The position numbers were made by a program, and so were the translations under genes. Below the pieces are notes generated by a model. It was not told the origin of the DNA, made no database searches, and was given only the letters and a program-made list of their open reading frames with translations. Of a stretch of 64,000 nucleotides of DNA, positions 9,732 to 19,106 are shown in pieces. Within the stretch, counting starts at the first letter, position 1. Each line of letters starts with the position of its first letter. The stretch is from assembly GCF_900163815.1 (NCBI RefSeq), contig NZ_FUKO01000012.1, positions 62,001 through 126,000 on the forward strand, read 5' to 3'. The stretch is from Microbacterium esteraromaticum. GTDB taxonomy: Bacteria; Actinomycetota; Actinomycetes; Actinomycetales; Microbacteriaceae.

Positions 9732-10249
9732 GACTGTTCCTTCCTCCAGGCGACGATCTCCTCTGCCAGCATGCGCATGGGCCGCCGAGACGTGTCGACG
9801 GTGAGATCGGCGACTTCTTCATACCAGTGACGGCGCTTCTCGAAGATCGTGCGCCAGCGTTTCACGGGGTCTTCCTCGCCGGCGAGCAGTGGACGCCCGG
9901 CTCCGCGGATGCGGTGCGACACCGCATCTTCGGTGACGGTGAGAAAGACCGTGGGATGCTGCGCCAGCAGCTCCCGGGTTCCGGCATCCGTCACCGCTCC
10001 CCCACCCAGCGAGATCACGCCGCCCTCGCCGACGGCCTCAGCGACAGCCAGCCGCTCCAGTTCGCGGAAGTGCTCCTCGCCGCGGGTCGCGAAGATCTCC
10101 GGAATCGGGCCGTGCACGGCGGCGATGCGTTTGTCGGTGTCGATGAACGGCACCTCGAGCAGGCGCGCCGCGCGACGCCCCACGCTGGTCTTGCCCGCAG
10201 CCATCGGGCCGATCAGCACCAGCGTCGGCGGTAGCTCAGGAGTGCTCAT
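9728..10249 (-). CDS. aroK: Shikimate kinase
   Basis: It phosphorylates shikimate at the 3-hydroxyl. The product [20 protein letters not shown] has 173 residues and a P-loop [11 protein letters not shown] (about 14-24). It also has the shikimate-binding FIDTDKRI and the SLGGGAV motif. I chose the second of two adjacent ATGs at 10249, which gives the usual length. It overlaps the end of aroC by 14 bases. Longer frames upstream are arginine-rich and not conserved-looking. Confidence 0.95.
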   Translation of the reverse strand: MSTPELPPTLVLIGPMAAGKTSVGRRAARLLEVPFIDTDKRIAAVHGPIPEIFATRGEEHFRELERLAVAEAVGEGGVISLGGGAVTDAGTRELLAQHPTVFLTVTEDAVSHRIRGAGRPLLAGEEDPVKRWRTIFEKRRHWYEEVADLTVDTSRRPMRMLAEEIVAWRKEQS

Positions 10250-11465
10250 CATGGGCGAGCAGCGCCGCCTCGGACGCGGGTGCGGTGCGCAGCGTCTCGG
10301 GGATCGCCGCCAGATAGCTCTCGAGGTTGCGGCGCGTCTCACCGACGCTGTCGCCGCCGAACTTCTCCAGCAGCGAGTTCACCAGTTCGATCGCAACCAT
10401 GGCCTCGGCGACCACGCCAGCGGCCGGCACTGCGCACACATCCGAGCGCTGGTGATGCGCGGTCGCATCCTCGCCGGACGCGGTATCGATGGTGCGCAGC
10501 GCGCGAGGGATCGTCGCGATCGGCTTCATGCCGGCGCGGATGCGCAGCACGGTGCCCGTGGTCATTCCGCCTTCGGTGCCGCCTGCTCGATCAGAGCCGC
10601 GAGTGATCCCGCCATCTGCGGCGAACAGCTCATCGTGCGCGGCGGAGCCACGGCGACGTGTCGTCTCGAAGCCGTCGCCGACCTCGACCCCCTTGATCGC
10701 CTGAATGCTCATCAGTGCCTGCGCGAGACGACCATCAAGGCGTCGGTCCCAGTGCACATGCGAGCCGACGCCAGGAGGCAGCCCGTAGGCGAGCACCTCG
10801 ACGATGCCGCCGAGCGTATCGCCGTCCTTCTTCGCAGCATCGACCTCCGCCACCATCAGCGCCGAGGTCGCGGCATCGAAGCAGCGCAGCGGATCTGCAT
10901 CCAGCGCATCGACGTCGTCCGGGGCGGGCAGCGGCGACCCCTCGGGCACCTGCACGGGGCCGATCGAGAGGGTGTGGCTCACGAGCCGGATCCCCAGCTC
11001 CTGCAGGAACGCGCGGGCCAGCGCGCCGAGGGCCACCCGCGCGGCGGTCTCGCGGGCGCTCGCGCGCTCGAGGATGGGGCGAGCCTCATCGAAGTCGTAC
11101 TTCTGCATCCCCACCAGGTCGGCGTGACCGGGGCGGGGGCGGGTGAGGGCTGCGCCCCTGCCGCGCGATCTGTCGGTGAGGTCAGTCGGCGCCGGGCTCA
11201 TCACCTCGGTCCACTTCGGCCATTCGGTGTTGCCGATGCGCAGTGCGATCGGGCTGCCGAGGGTGCGACCGTGAACGACCCCGCTGGAGATGCTCAGCTC
11301 GTCCTGCTCGAACTTCATCCGCGACCCGCGGCCATAGCCGAGTTTGCGGCGCTGGAGGTCTGCCTGGATCGCCTCGGCCGTGATGGTCACCCCAGAGGGC
11401 AGGCCCTCCATGATGGCGATGAGTTCGGGGCCGTGCGATTCGCCGGCTGTGAGCACGCGGAGCAT
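10236..11465 (-). CDS. aroC: Chorismate synthase
   Basis: It converts EPSP to chorismate using reduced FMN. The 409-residue protein begins [21 protein letters not shown], the family signature. It continues with [30 protein letters not shown] and [20 protein letters not shown]. It is the third aro gene of the block in transcription order, after aroE, and overlaps aroK. A 68-base gap separates it from aroE. Confidence 0.98.
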   Translation of the reverse strand: MLRVLTAGESHGPELIAIMEGLPSGVTITAEAIQADLQRRKLGYGRGSRMKFEQDELSISSGVVHGRTLGSPIALRIGNTEWPKWTEVMSPAPTDLTDRSRGRGAALTRPRPGHADLVGMQKYDFDEARPILERASARETAARVALGALARAFLQELGIRLVSHTLSIGPVQVPEGSPLPAPDDVDALDADPLRCFDAATSALMVAEVDAAKKDGDTLGGIVEVLAYGLPPGVGSHVHWDRRLDGRLAQALMSIQAIKGVEVGDGFETTRRRGSAAHDELFAADGGITRGSDRAGGTEGGMTTGTVLRIRAGMKPIATIPRALRTIDTASGEDATAHHQRSDVCAVPAAGVVAEAMVAIELVNSLLEKFGGDSVGETRRNLESYLAAIPETLRTAPASEAALLAHDEHS

Positions 11466-11533
11466 TGCTCCAGTCTCCCACGGGTTTCGGGCGGGCCACG
11501 CCGTGCGACGGCGATGTGACGCGCAGTCGCGAA

Positions 11534-12352
11534 TCAGGCGATGGCGGCGCGCATCGCAGCGACGATGCCGCTCTCATCCGGCAACGGCTCGGCCTGCGTG
11601 CCGTGCACGAAGATCCGTATCTGACGCACCGCCTGGTAGAGCAGCATCTCGAACCCGGAGATCACCGTTGCATGGGGCCATTCCGCTGCGAGAGCCGAGG
11701 GCCATGGCGCGTACGCCGCTTCGAAGAGGGTGCCGCCGACGTCAGCCAGGGGGGCTGCGACATCGGGTGCCAGCGCGGTGCCGCTCGGAAGGGTCGCCAC
11801 CGTGACGTCGACCTCGGATGCAGGCGCGGTGAACTGCTGCACGCTCAGGTTGACGCCGAGAGTCTCAGCGATCTGCCGCAGCTGCCGCGCGGCCTCCGGC
11901 CGCCGCGCGCGCACATCGACCTCACGCAGGCCGCGTTCATGCAGGGCGACGAGAGCGGATGCTGCCGTCGCCCCGGACCCGAGAAGGCGCGCCCGTTCGA
12001 TCTGCTCGACACCCGCCGCGACGAATGCATCGGCGACTCCGCCGACATCGGTGTTGAACCCTCTTCGTCTCGCTCCGAGCAGCAGAGTGTTGACGGCTCC
12101 GGTCAGCTCAGCATGACGGTCCATCACGTCGGCCGCAGCATGGGCGACGTGCTTGAGCGGCATGGTCAGCGACAGCCCCCGCCAGCTCGAATCGAGTGAG
12201 TCCAATGTCGCAGAGAAAGACTCTTCGTCGACCTGTCGCCGCTGGTACTCCCAGTCCAAGCCCAGCAGCCGATATGCAGCAGTGTGCAGTGCAGGAGAAC
12301 GGCTGTGATCGATCGGATCGCCCCAGACCGCCAGCCGAGCGCGTGCGCTCAT
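11534..12352 (-). CDS. aroE: Shikimate dehydrogenase
   Basis: It reduces 3-dehydroshikimate to shikimate. The 272-residue protein [20 protein letters not shown] carries the substrate motif [15 protein letters not shown], the catalytic lysine block [12 protein letters not shown], and a Rossmann segment [15 protein letters not shown]. The start lies one base after the mltG stop (TGAGATG), supporting ATG at 12352 over the 13-codon longer frame. The substrate lysine sits in MPLKH rather than the common MPHK, as in several actinobacterial AroE-like enzymes. Confidence 0.93.
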   Translation of the reverse strand: MSARARLAVWGDPIDHSRSPALHTAAYRLLGLDWEYQRRQVDEESFSATLDSLDSSWRGLSLTMPLKHVAHAAADVMDRHAELTGAVNTLLLGARRRGFNTDVGGVADAFVAAGVEQIERARLLGSGATAASALVALHERGLREVDVRARRPEAARQLRQIAETLGVNLSVQQFTAPASEVDVTVATLPSGTALAPDVAAPLADVGGTLFEAAYAPWPSALAAEWPHATVISGFEMLLYQAVRQIRIFVHGTQAEPLPDESGIVAAMRAAIA

Positions 12353-12353
12353 C

Positions 12354-13781
12354 TCAGCATCCGCTGTCGGGGTTCGCCTTGCACCAGGCATCCCACTTCT
12401 CGATGCCTCGCTCGTGCTCGGCGTAAGTCTCCGAGAATTGGGTCTCCCCGGTATCGAGATTGATGGTTACGAAGTACAGCCACGGGCCGTCCGCCGGGTG
12501 CATCGCCGCCTCGATCGCGTCATCGCCCGGATTGGCGATAGGCGACTTCGGCAGGCCGGAGATCTCGTACGTGTTCCACGCGTTCTGGTCGTGCTGCGCT
12601 TCTTTCGACGTGCTCGCCCTGCCGGCATGCAGCTCGCCGTAGCCATACTGCGACGTGGAGTCCATCTGCAGCTTCATGCCCTTGTCGAGCCTGTTCTGGA
12701 TCACGCGCGAGACCTTCGGGAAGTCGGGAGTGCGTCCTTCGCGCTCGATGATGGAGGCGATCACCAGAATCCGCTCCGCGTCAGCATCCGGCACCCCGGC
12801 CGATTCCAGCGAGGCACGCGTGCGCTCCACCATGCGTGCGATCACGTCTTCAGCGGTGGCGCCGGGATCGAAGGTATAGATGGCTGGGAACAACCATCCC
12901 TCCAGCGATTCCGCGTTGACACCGTAGACGGAGGGGTCCTTCACCGCTGCCTCGAGCTCCTCGAGCGGAATGCCGACCCCGTCGACGATCCGCGGCAGCG
13001 ACGACTCGATCGTGCTGCCCTCGCCGATGCGCACCGTATTCTCCATGCGGTTCGCCGGGTCTTCGATGGCCGCGAGTGCAGCTTCGGCCGTCATCTTCTT
13101 CTGCAGCTTGTACACGCCCGGATAGAACTGCGCGGACGGGTTCTCTTTGAGCAGCCACTCGTAGAAGACTCGGTCGGTCTTGGTCACTCCGGCCGAGTAG
13201 AGCGCTGTGGAGACAGGAGAGCCGGTGTCGCCGGATTTGATGGTGACGTACGCTTCGCCCGTCGCCATTCCGGCTTCGTAGTCCTTGGGCTCGCCCCAGC
13301 CCATGAGTTCATTGATCTTGTCGCCGTAGGTGTTCATCGCCCAGATACCGCCAGCTGCGATGCCCCCGAGGATGATCACGACGATGATGAGGCCGATGAG
13401 GCATCCGCGCCCGCGACGCTTCTTCGGCACCTCGCGGTGCTGTTCGGGGGCGAAGAGATCGTCCAGGGGCGCGGGCGCCGGTTCGGCGGCCGCAGTCGTG
13501 GATGCTGCCGCCGTGACGTCACGATCGGCGGATGCCGAATCCGAAACCGATGCGAAATCTGAGTGTGGTGCGGCCCCCGCCGGGGATGGACCAGGGATGC
13601 TGGCGCCCTCGGCGCCGCGCGCATCACCTGATTCCCGCTGCGCGGCTGCCCGCCGCGCGCGTCGCGAGCCGGGAGCCGGCTCTTCGGGGGCCGCTCGATC
13701 CGGTAGCGGCGACGTCGCGTCCGGAAGGTTGTCGAAGAGGTCGCCGAGCCCGGTGGGCTTGTGCGCATCCGGCTCAGGCAT
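12354..13781 (-). CDS. mltG: Endolytic peptidoglycan transglycosylase MltG (YceG-like)
   Basis: MltG cuts nascent glycan strands at the membrane and is thought to set chain length. The 475-residue protein has a disordered cytoplasmic N-terminus of about 120 residues, one membrane helix (about residues 125-145, IGLIIVVIILGGIAAGGIWA), then the periplasmic YceG domain. That domain has the catalytic-region block ILVIASIIEREGR, followed by KVSRVIQNRLDKGMKLQMDS. A GAGGAG ribosome binding site lies 8 bases before ATG 13781, which overlaps the ruvX end by 8 bases. Confidence 0.94.
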   Translation of the reverse strand: MPEPDAHKPTGLGDLFDNLPDATSPLPDRAAPEEPAPGSRRARRAAAQRESGDARGAEGASIPGPSPAGAAPHSDFASVSDSASADRDVTAAASTTAAAEPAPAPLDDLFAPEQHREVPKKRRGRGCLIGLIIVVIILGGIAAGGIWAMNTYGDKINELMGWGEPKDYEAGMATGEAYVTIKSGDTGSPVSTALYSAGVTKTDRVFYEWLLKENPSAQFYPGVYKLQKKMTAEAALAAIEDPANRMENTVRIGEGSTIESSLPRIVDGVGIPLEELEAAVKDPSVYGVNAESLEGWLFPAIYTFDPGATAEDVIARMVERTRASLESAGVPDADAERILVIASIIEREGRTPDFPKVSRVIQNRLDKGMKLQMDSTSQYGYGELHAGRASTSKEAQHDQNAWNTYEISGLPKSPIANPGDDAIEAAMHPADGPWLYFVTINLDTGETQFSETYAEHERGIEKWDAWCKANPDSGC

Positions 13782-14256
13782 CGCGGGGCAGCTCCTCAAC
13801 GGGTTCGATCAACTCACCGGCAGGGTATCCGGTGCTCTTCTCGGTGTCGATGGCGTGCTGCAGCAGCACCACTGCGGCCACCTGGTCGACAATGCTACGA
13901 GAGTTCTTCTGAGTTCTTCCCGAAGAGCGCAGCGCCGCGTGCGCCGTGACAGTGCTCAGACGCTCATCCACGAGCCTGACGTCGGTGCCCGTCCGCGCCT
14001 GCAGCGCAGCGGCGAACTCCCGCGCATCGACCGTCGAGAGGGTCTCTTCGCCGCGCATGTTCACGGGTAGCCCGACCACGAGCTCCAGCGGCTCCCACTC
14101 GGCGACGAGCGCCGCGATGCGGTCGATGGAGGTCTCGCTGCGAGGCACCGTTTCGATCGGCACCGCCAGCATCCCGTCCGGATCGCACCGGGACACACCC
14201 ACGCGGGCCTTCCCGACATCGATTCCGAGTCGAGTGCCGCGCCGGAACCCGCTCAC
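13774..14256 (-). CDS. ruvX: Pre-16S rRNA nuclease RuvX/YqgF (Holliday-junction-resolvase-like)
   Basis: This RNase H-fold nuclease matures the 5' end of 16S rRNA. The 160-residue protein starts with GTG inside the alaS stop (GTGA). It has the first acidic motif LGIDVGKARVGVSRCDPDG, then ELVVGLPVNMRGEE and RLVDERLSTVTAHAAL, and a last acidic motif near IVDQVAAVVLLQHAID. The order alaS-ruvX-mltG-aro is the usual actinobacterial one. Confidence 0.95.
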   Translation of the reverse strand: MSGFRRGTRLGIDVGKARVGVSRCDPDGMLAVPIETVPRSETSIDRIAALVAEWEPLELVVGLPVNMRGEETLSTVDAREFAAALQARTGTDVRLVDERLSTVTAHAALRSSGRTQKNSRSIVDQVAAVVLLQHAIDTEKSTGYPAGELIEPVEELPRDA

Positions 14257-16913
14257 GCGCCCTGAAGCTCCGAGACGACCGCTGTGAGAGCGGTGTTCAG
14301 CGCTGATGCGTCGGTGCCTCCGCCCTGGGCGACATCATCCTTGCCCCCGCCGCCGCCGCCGAGCACGCCGGCCGCTATGCGCACGAGAGCACCGGCCTTC
14401 GCACCTTCCGCCCGAGCAGCGTCATTCGTCGCCACGACGACGATCGGTCGGCCCGAGGCCACACCGCCGAATGCGACGACGGCAGCGTCCGTGCCGAGGC
14501 GCTCCCGCACGCTCAGCGCCAGCGTGCGCACATCGTCGGCGGAGCCGACGGCTCCCAGGTCCGCTGTGGCGACGCGGTAGGCGCCGACCTGCTGCGCGGC
14601 TTCGACGAGCGCAGGCACGCGACCCTCGCGCTCCTTCGCTTCGAACTGTGCGACGCGCTTCTCTGCGGCCTTCAGATTCGCGGTGAGCTCGTCGATCCGA
14701 GCGGCCAGCTGATCACGCGGAGTCTTCAGCGCAGCCGTCAGCTGCGAGACGATCGTACGTTCGGCGGCGAGCTCGCGGAAGGCCTCCTGGCCGACCAGAG
14801 CCTCGATACGGCGGTTCGATGCGCCGATCGACGACTCGCCGACCAGGCTGACCAGCCCGATCTCAGAGCTCGTCGACACATGCGTACCCGCACACAGCTC
14901 GCGCGACCAGGGCCCGCCGATATCGACCATCCGCACCACATTGCCGTACTTCTCGCCGAACAGTGCCATCGCGCCGGCTTCCTTGGCCTCATCGAGCGAG
15001 ACGATGCGCGTGGTGACCTCGAGTGCGTCGTTGACCGCACGACCGACGATGTCTTCGATCTCGGAGCGCGTGTCGGTGGACAGCGGCTGAGACCAGGCGA
15101 AGTCGAAGCGCATGTATCCGGCACGGTTCAAGGACCCCGCCTGTGTCGCGGTCTGCCCCAGGGTGTCGCGCAGTGCGGCGTGCACGAGGTGCGTCGCCGA
15201 GTGCGCCTGCTTGGCGGCGCGCCGGTTGGCAGCGTCGACGACAGTGGTCGCGCGGTCATCGACCGCGACGCTGCCGGATGCCACGTGAACGGTGTGGCTG
15301 ATGAGACCGGCCACCGGGCGCTGCACATCGAGGACATCGAGCTCGAACCCGGCTCCGATGATGGCACCCTTGTCAGCGACCTGGCCACCGGACTCGGCGT
15401 ACAGCGTGGTCTCCGCGAGGATCACTTCCGCGACATCGCCCTCGCTCGCGGTCTGCACCGGATGCCCATCGATGATGATGCCGAGCACTCGCGACTCGGT
15501 CTGCAGGTCCGAGTACCCGGCGAACCCGGTCTCTCCGTGGGCACGGAACTCCCGGTACACCGATACATCGGCCAACTGCCGTTTGCGGCCCTTGGCATCG
15601 GCCTTGGCACGCTGGCGCTGCTCCTGCATGAGGGTGTCGAAGGAGCCGCGATCGACCTGGAGCCCGGCTTCTTCGGCGACCTCGAGCGTGAGATCGATCG
15701 GGAAGCCGTAGGTGTCGTGCAGGAGGAAGGCTTCGGAACCGCTGAGGGTCGAACCACCGCCCTTCTTCGTCTCGTTCAGCGCGAGATCGAGGATCGTGGA
15801 CCCCTGCGCGAGGGTGCGACGGAACGTCTCCTCCTCCGCGAATGCCGCGCCCGAGAGGACCGCCCAGTCCTTCTCCAGCACCGGGTACGACTCCTTCATC
15901 GCATCTCGCGACGCTTCGAACAGCGCCGGGAAGACCGGCTCGTCGACACCGAGAAGCCGCATCGCTCGCACCGAACGGCGCATCAGACGCCGCAGGATGT
16001 ACCCGCGCCCCTCGTTCGAGGGCCGCACCCCATCAGAGAGGAGCATCAGAGATGAGCGCACGTGGTCGGCGATCACGCGGAAGCGCACGTCGTCTTCGTG
16101 CACAGCACCGTAGCGACGACCCGAAAGCTCGACCGCGCGGTCGAGAACCGGACGCACCTGATCGGTCTCGTACATGTTCTCGACGCCCTGCTTGAGAAAC
16201 GCGACGCGCTCGAGTCCCATGCCGGTGTCGATGTTCTTCGACGGCAGCTCGCCGACGATGTCGAACTCGGTGCCGCTCTGCACGTTCTGAATGAAGTCCT
16301 GCATGAACACGAGGTTCCAGATCTCCATGAAGCGGGAATCGTCGACCGCGGGGCCGCCGTCCTTGCCGTAGGCCGGTCCGCGATCGAAGAAGATCTCGGA
16401 GTCCGGTCCGCCAGGACCGGGCTGACCCGTGTGCCAGTAGTTGTCGGCGCGTCCCAGTCGCTGGATGCGCTCGGGCTTGAGGCCGATGGTGTCGCGCCAG
16501 ATCGATTCGGCTTCGTCATCGGTCTCGTAGATCGTGACCCACAGGTCCTTCTCGTCGAACGCGAATCCGCCATCGGATTCGGACGAGGTCAGAAGCTCCC
16601 ACGCGTAGCGGATCGCCTGCTCTTTGAAGTAGTCGCCGAACGACCAGTTGCCGAGCATCTGGAAGAACGTGCCGTGCCGGGCCGTCTTGCCGACTTCTTC
16701 GATGTCATTGGTGCGGATGCACTTCTGCACATCGGCGATGCGCGGGTGCGGAGCAGGCACGACACCGGTCAGATACGGGATGAACGGCACCATGCCTGCG
16801 ATGTTGAACATCACCGTCGGGTCATCGCTGACCAGCGAGGCCGAGGGAACGATGACGTGGTCGTTCTTCTCGAAGAAGTCGAGGTAGCGCTGCGCGATGG
16901 CCGCAGTTTTCAT
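14253..16913 (-). CDS. alaS: Alanyl-tRNA synthetase
   Basis: The 886-residue enzyme charges tRNA-Ala. It begins MKTAAIAQRYLDFFEKNDH and has the class II catalytic core (RHGTFFQMLGNWSFGDYFK). The editing domain has AHSATHLVHAAL (HxxxH) and the Cys-His pair CAGTHVSTSSEIG. The C-Ala domain, rich in coiled coil and glycine, ends GGGGGGKDDVAQGGG. I chose ATG 16913 because the 12 extra upstream codons carry no family match. Confidence 0.98.
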   Translation of the reverse strand: MKTAAIAQRYLDFFEKNDHVIVPSASLVSDDPTVMFNIAGMVPFIPYLTGVVPAPHPRIADVQKCIRTNDIEEVGKTARHGTFFQMLGNWSFGDYFKEQAIRYAWELLTSSESDGGFAFDEKDLWVTIYETDDEAESIWRDTIGLKPERIQRLGRADNYWHTGQPGPGGPDSEIFFDRGPAYGKDGGPAVDDSRFMEIWNLVFMQDFIQNVQSGTEFDIVGELPSKNIDTGMGLERVAFLKQGVENMYETDQVRPVLDRAVELSGRRYGAVHEDDVRFRVIADHVRSSLMLLSDGVRPSNEGRGYILRRLMRRSVRAMRLLGVDEPVFPALFEASRDAMKESYPVLEKDWAVLSGAAFAEEETFRRTLAQGSTILDLALNETKKGGGSTLSGSEAFLLHDTYGFPIDLTLEVAEEAGLQVDRGSFDTLMQEQRQRAKADAKGRKRQLADVSVYREFRAHGETGFAGYSDLQTESRVLGIIIDGHPVQTASEGDVAEVILAETTLYAESGGQVADKGAIIGAGFELDVLDVQRPVAGLISHTVHVASGSVAVDDRATTVVDAANRRAAKQAHSATHLVHAALRDTLGQTATQAGSLNRAGYMRFDFAWSQPLSTDTRSEIEDIVGRAVNDALEVTTRIVSLDEAKEAGAMALFGEKYGNVVRMVDIGGPWSRELCAGTHVSTSSEIGLVSLVGESSIGASNRRIEALVGQEAFRELAAERTIVSQLTAALKTPRDQLAARIDELTANLKAAEKRVAQFEAKEREGRVPALVEAAQQVGAYRVATADLGAVGSADDVRTLALSVRERLGTDAAVVAFGGVASGRPIVVVATNDAARAEGAKAGALVRIAAGVLGGGGGGKDDVAQGGGTDASALNTALTAVVSELQGA

Positions 16914-16976
16914 AGAGCTCGTGAGTTTCCTTGCGTGGAAGAGCCGCACCCGCGGACGCGGATACGGCAGGGGTGA

Positions 16977-17165
16977 TCAGTCGTCGGCAGAATCGGACAG
17001 GCGCGCTTCCTGCTGACGGTAGGCGTCACTGAGGATCGCGGTGAACTCCGAGATGCGCGCATCGACATCGGCGAATATCTCTTGACCGCGCGGGTCCTTG
17101 TTCATGAAGTGCGCAGCGATGAACCCGCCGATCACACCGATCAGAAACCACAGCAGAGTCTTCAT
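16977..17165 (-). CDS. Small membrane-anchored protein, function unknown
   Basis: A 62-residue protein between rpsD and alaS. It has one N-terminal membrane helix (LLWFLIGVIGGFIAAHFM, about residues 4-21) and then an acidic helical tail ending EARLSDSADD. Start choice: ATG 17165 has an AGGA ribosome binding site 8 bases upstream, while a second ATG three codons earlier lacks this spacing. Similar small proteins occur beside alaS in related actinobacteria. No function can be assigned. Confidence 0.75.
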   Translation of the reverse strand: MKTLLWFLIGVIGGFIAAHFMNKDPRGQEIFADVDARISEFTAILSDAYRQQEARLSDSADD

Positions 17166-17230
17166 GTTCGCCATCCTCGCTCGTCCGCTCGACGCGGTCT
17201 TTCCATCGTAGGCGGAAAGTGCCTGAGACG

Positions 17231-17264
17231 ACGAGAGGCGCCGGGAATCCCCGACGCCTCTCGT
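17231..17264 (-). terminator. Stem-loop after rpsD
   Basis: ACGAGAGGCG and CGCCTCTCGT form a perfect 10-bp stem with further G-C pairing inside. It sits just past the rpsD stop. There is no strong T-run, so termination may be partial. Confidence 0.55.
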
Positions 17265-17298
17265 GTTGCGGATGCTGCAGCAGCATCCACCTGGTGAA

Positions 17299-17928
17299 TC
17301 AGCGTGCTGCGTAGTACTCGACGACGAGCTGCACTTCACAGGTCACGGGGACCTCTGCGCGCTTCGGACGACGAACCAGGCGTGCCTGGAGCTTGTCGAG
17401 CTCGACCTCGATGTAGCCGGGAACGGGAGGGAGCACCTCGGCGTGACCGCCGGCTGCTGCCACCTGGAAGGGCTCGGTGCCCTCGCTCTTGGCCTTGACG
17501 TGGATGAGCTGACCCGGCTTCACGCGGAACGACGGGCGGTCGACGAGCTGACCGTCGACGAGGATGTGGCGGTGCACAACCATCTGACGGGCCTGTGCGG
17601 TGGTGCGGGCGAAGCCGGCACGCAGCACGAGTGCGTCGAGGCGCATCTCGAGCAGCTCGACGAGGTTCTCACCCGTCAGGCCGTCCTTCCGGCGCGCCTC
17701 GTTGAAGGCGATGCGCAGCTGCTTCTCGCGGATGCCGTACTGCTCGCGAAGACGCTGCTTCTCACGCAGACGGACGGCGTAGTCGCTGTCGGTCTTGCGC
17801 TTGGTGCGACCGTGCTCGCCCGGAGCGTAGGGACGCTTCTCGAGGTAGCGGGCGGCCTTGGGTGTGAGCGGGATTCCCAGCGCGCGGCTGAGACGGACCT
17901 TGCGGCGGTCCTGGGACTTCGTGACCAC
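17299..17928 (-). CDS. rpsD: 30S ribosomal protein S4
   Basis: S4 nucleates 30S assembly at the 5' domain of 16S rRNA. The 209-residue protein starts with GTG (MVTKSQDRRKVRLSRALG) after an AAGGA ribosome binding site. The S4 RNA-binding domain is at RLDALVLRAGFARTTAQARQ and the C-terminus is VQLVVEYYAAR. It lacks the N-terminal zinc cysteines (C-minus type). It stands alone rather than inside the rpsM-rpsK-rpoA operon. Confidence 0.98.
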   Translation of the reverse strand: MVTKSQDRRKVRLSRALGIPLTPKAARYLEKRPYAPGEHGRTKRKTDSDYAVRLREKQRLREQYGIREKQLRIAFNEARRKDGLTGENLVELLEMRLDALVLRAGFARTTAQARQMVVHRHILVDGQLVDRPSFRVKPGQLIHVKAKSEGTEPFQVAAAGGHAEVLPPVPGYIEVELDKLQARLVRRPKRAEVPVTCEVQLVVEYYAAR

Positions 17929-17992
17929 GAAGTATTCCTTCCGTGACGTGGACGCGTCTTTCGCGCCTCACGGGCGTATCTCCCACGCTCTG

Positions 17993-18022
17993 CCTTCATG
18001 CGCACGCCGGGGCGCGTGAAGG
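17993..18022 (-). promoter_or_regulatory. Hairpin in the rpsD leader
   Basis: CCTTCA/TGAAGG and GCGC/GCGC stack into a stem around an 8-base loop, about 65 bases upstream of the rpsD start. S4 represses its own mRNA in other bacteria, so this could be an autoregulatory site, but I know no matching consensus for actinobacteria. Confidence 0.4.
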
Positions 18023-18094
18023 TGTGAGTGAGTGCGGGGATGCCCGAAAACTGTGTTTCGAGCCGGTCAATGCTAACAGATCAACCTGAGCCGC

Positions 18095-19024
18095 TCAGTT
18101 CACCGAGCGCAGCATCGATGACACCACGACGATCCCGGCGCCGTACTCATCATCGAGCTGACGCTGCAGCGAGCCGTCGTCGTAGACGACCTGCAGTTCG
18201 ACCTGGCCGGTCATGCCGTTCGGGGCGACACCCAGAGTGCCCGATGAGAGGCTGTCTTCGCTCGTCACCTCCGCGGCGATATCCTGCAGCTCGGCTTCGG
18301 TGCGCTCCGCCGCAGAGACGCACAGCATCCCGCCCCACTCTTCGCGCATCACGGCCTCAGCAGCGGAGGTGTCGCCGACAACCGCGACGTTGACGATGGT
18401 GAGCTCAGGGGACGACGCTGTCGCTGCGACTTCTTCCTCTGCGGTGGCGTCGCTGCCGACCTGCGGAATTCGGGAGCGATCGACCCACGATGCCGCGTAG
18501 CCCGGCAGCTCTGCGGCGCGTTCGAATGCACGATTCATCGTCTCGTCGCTCGTGCGCTCCGCGTCGAGCACACGCCACCCGCCGTCAGGCGTCGTGCACG
18601 GCGTGGTGAAGTCGACCTCACTCCCCCAGGGATTCTCGGTGGTCTCGTCGTTCTCGTGCCACGGTGCGACCTCGGTCGGTGTGAACTCGAACGCCTCGGC
18701 GTCGTATTCACCGGTCAGTGTGAACATTCCCCAGCGCACGCCGGCGGCTTCGGTGAACGAACCGGTCCAGTCGTCCCAGTCCCAGCCGACGACGGACGCG
18801 CCGCCGCACTGCGGCGGGTAGGACATCGCCATCATTCCCAGGCAGAGCTCCGCTCCCGTGCCGTCGTCGAGCACCGTCACTGCGCCCGGAGTCATCACCA
18901 GACTGGCTGGGGACAGCTGCGGTGCCTGCGAACCGGCCTCGCCAGCGGGCGCCGATGCACAACCCGCTAGGACGAGTACCCCGATCGCCGCTCCCACGAC
19001 GGCTGCTTCTCGCAGAGTTCGCAT
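18095..19024 (-). CDS. Putative secreted lipoprotein, unknown function
   Basis: The 309-residue product begins MRTLREAAVVGAAIGVLVLA with a lipobox LAGC (Cys at about residue 22), so it should be lipid-anchored outside the membrane. The mature part is acidic and rich in Trp, Thr and Glu, with a cysteine-containing segment (VDFTTPCTTPDGGWRVLDAE). No catalytic motif is recognised. The longer open frame upstream of ATG 19024 overlaps the end of rarA and is rejected. Confidence 0.75.
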   Translation of the reverse strand: MRTLREAAVVGAAIGVLVLAGCASAPAGEAGSQAPQLSPASLVMTPGAVTVLDDGTGAELCLGMMAMSYPPQCGGASVVGWDWDDWTGSFTEAAGVRWGMFTLTGEYDAEAFEFTPTEVAPWHENDETTENPWGSEVDFTTPCTTPDGGWRVLDAERTSDETMNRAFERAAELPGYAASWVDRSRIPQVGSDATAEEEVAATASSPELTIVNVAVVGDTSAAEAVMREEWGGMLCVSAAERTEAELQDIAAEVTSEDSLSSGTLGVAPNGMTGQVELQVVYDDGSLQRQLDDEYGAGIVVVSSMLRSVN

Positions 19025-19106
19025 ATTTCTCACCGATGTCCCGTTCGCCACGTGCGCAGATGGTTCCCACGCCTCAATCGTCAGTGTCCGGCGGACGTCG
19101 ATCGTC

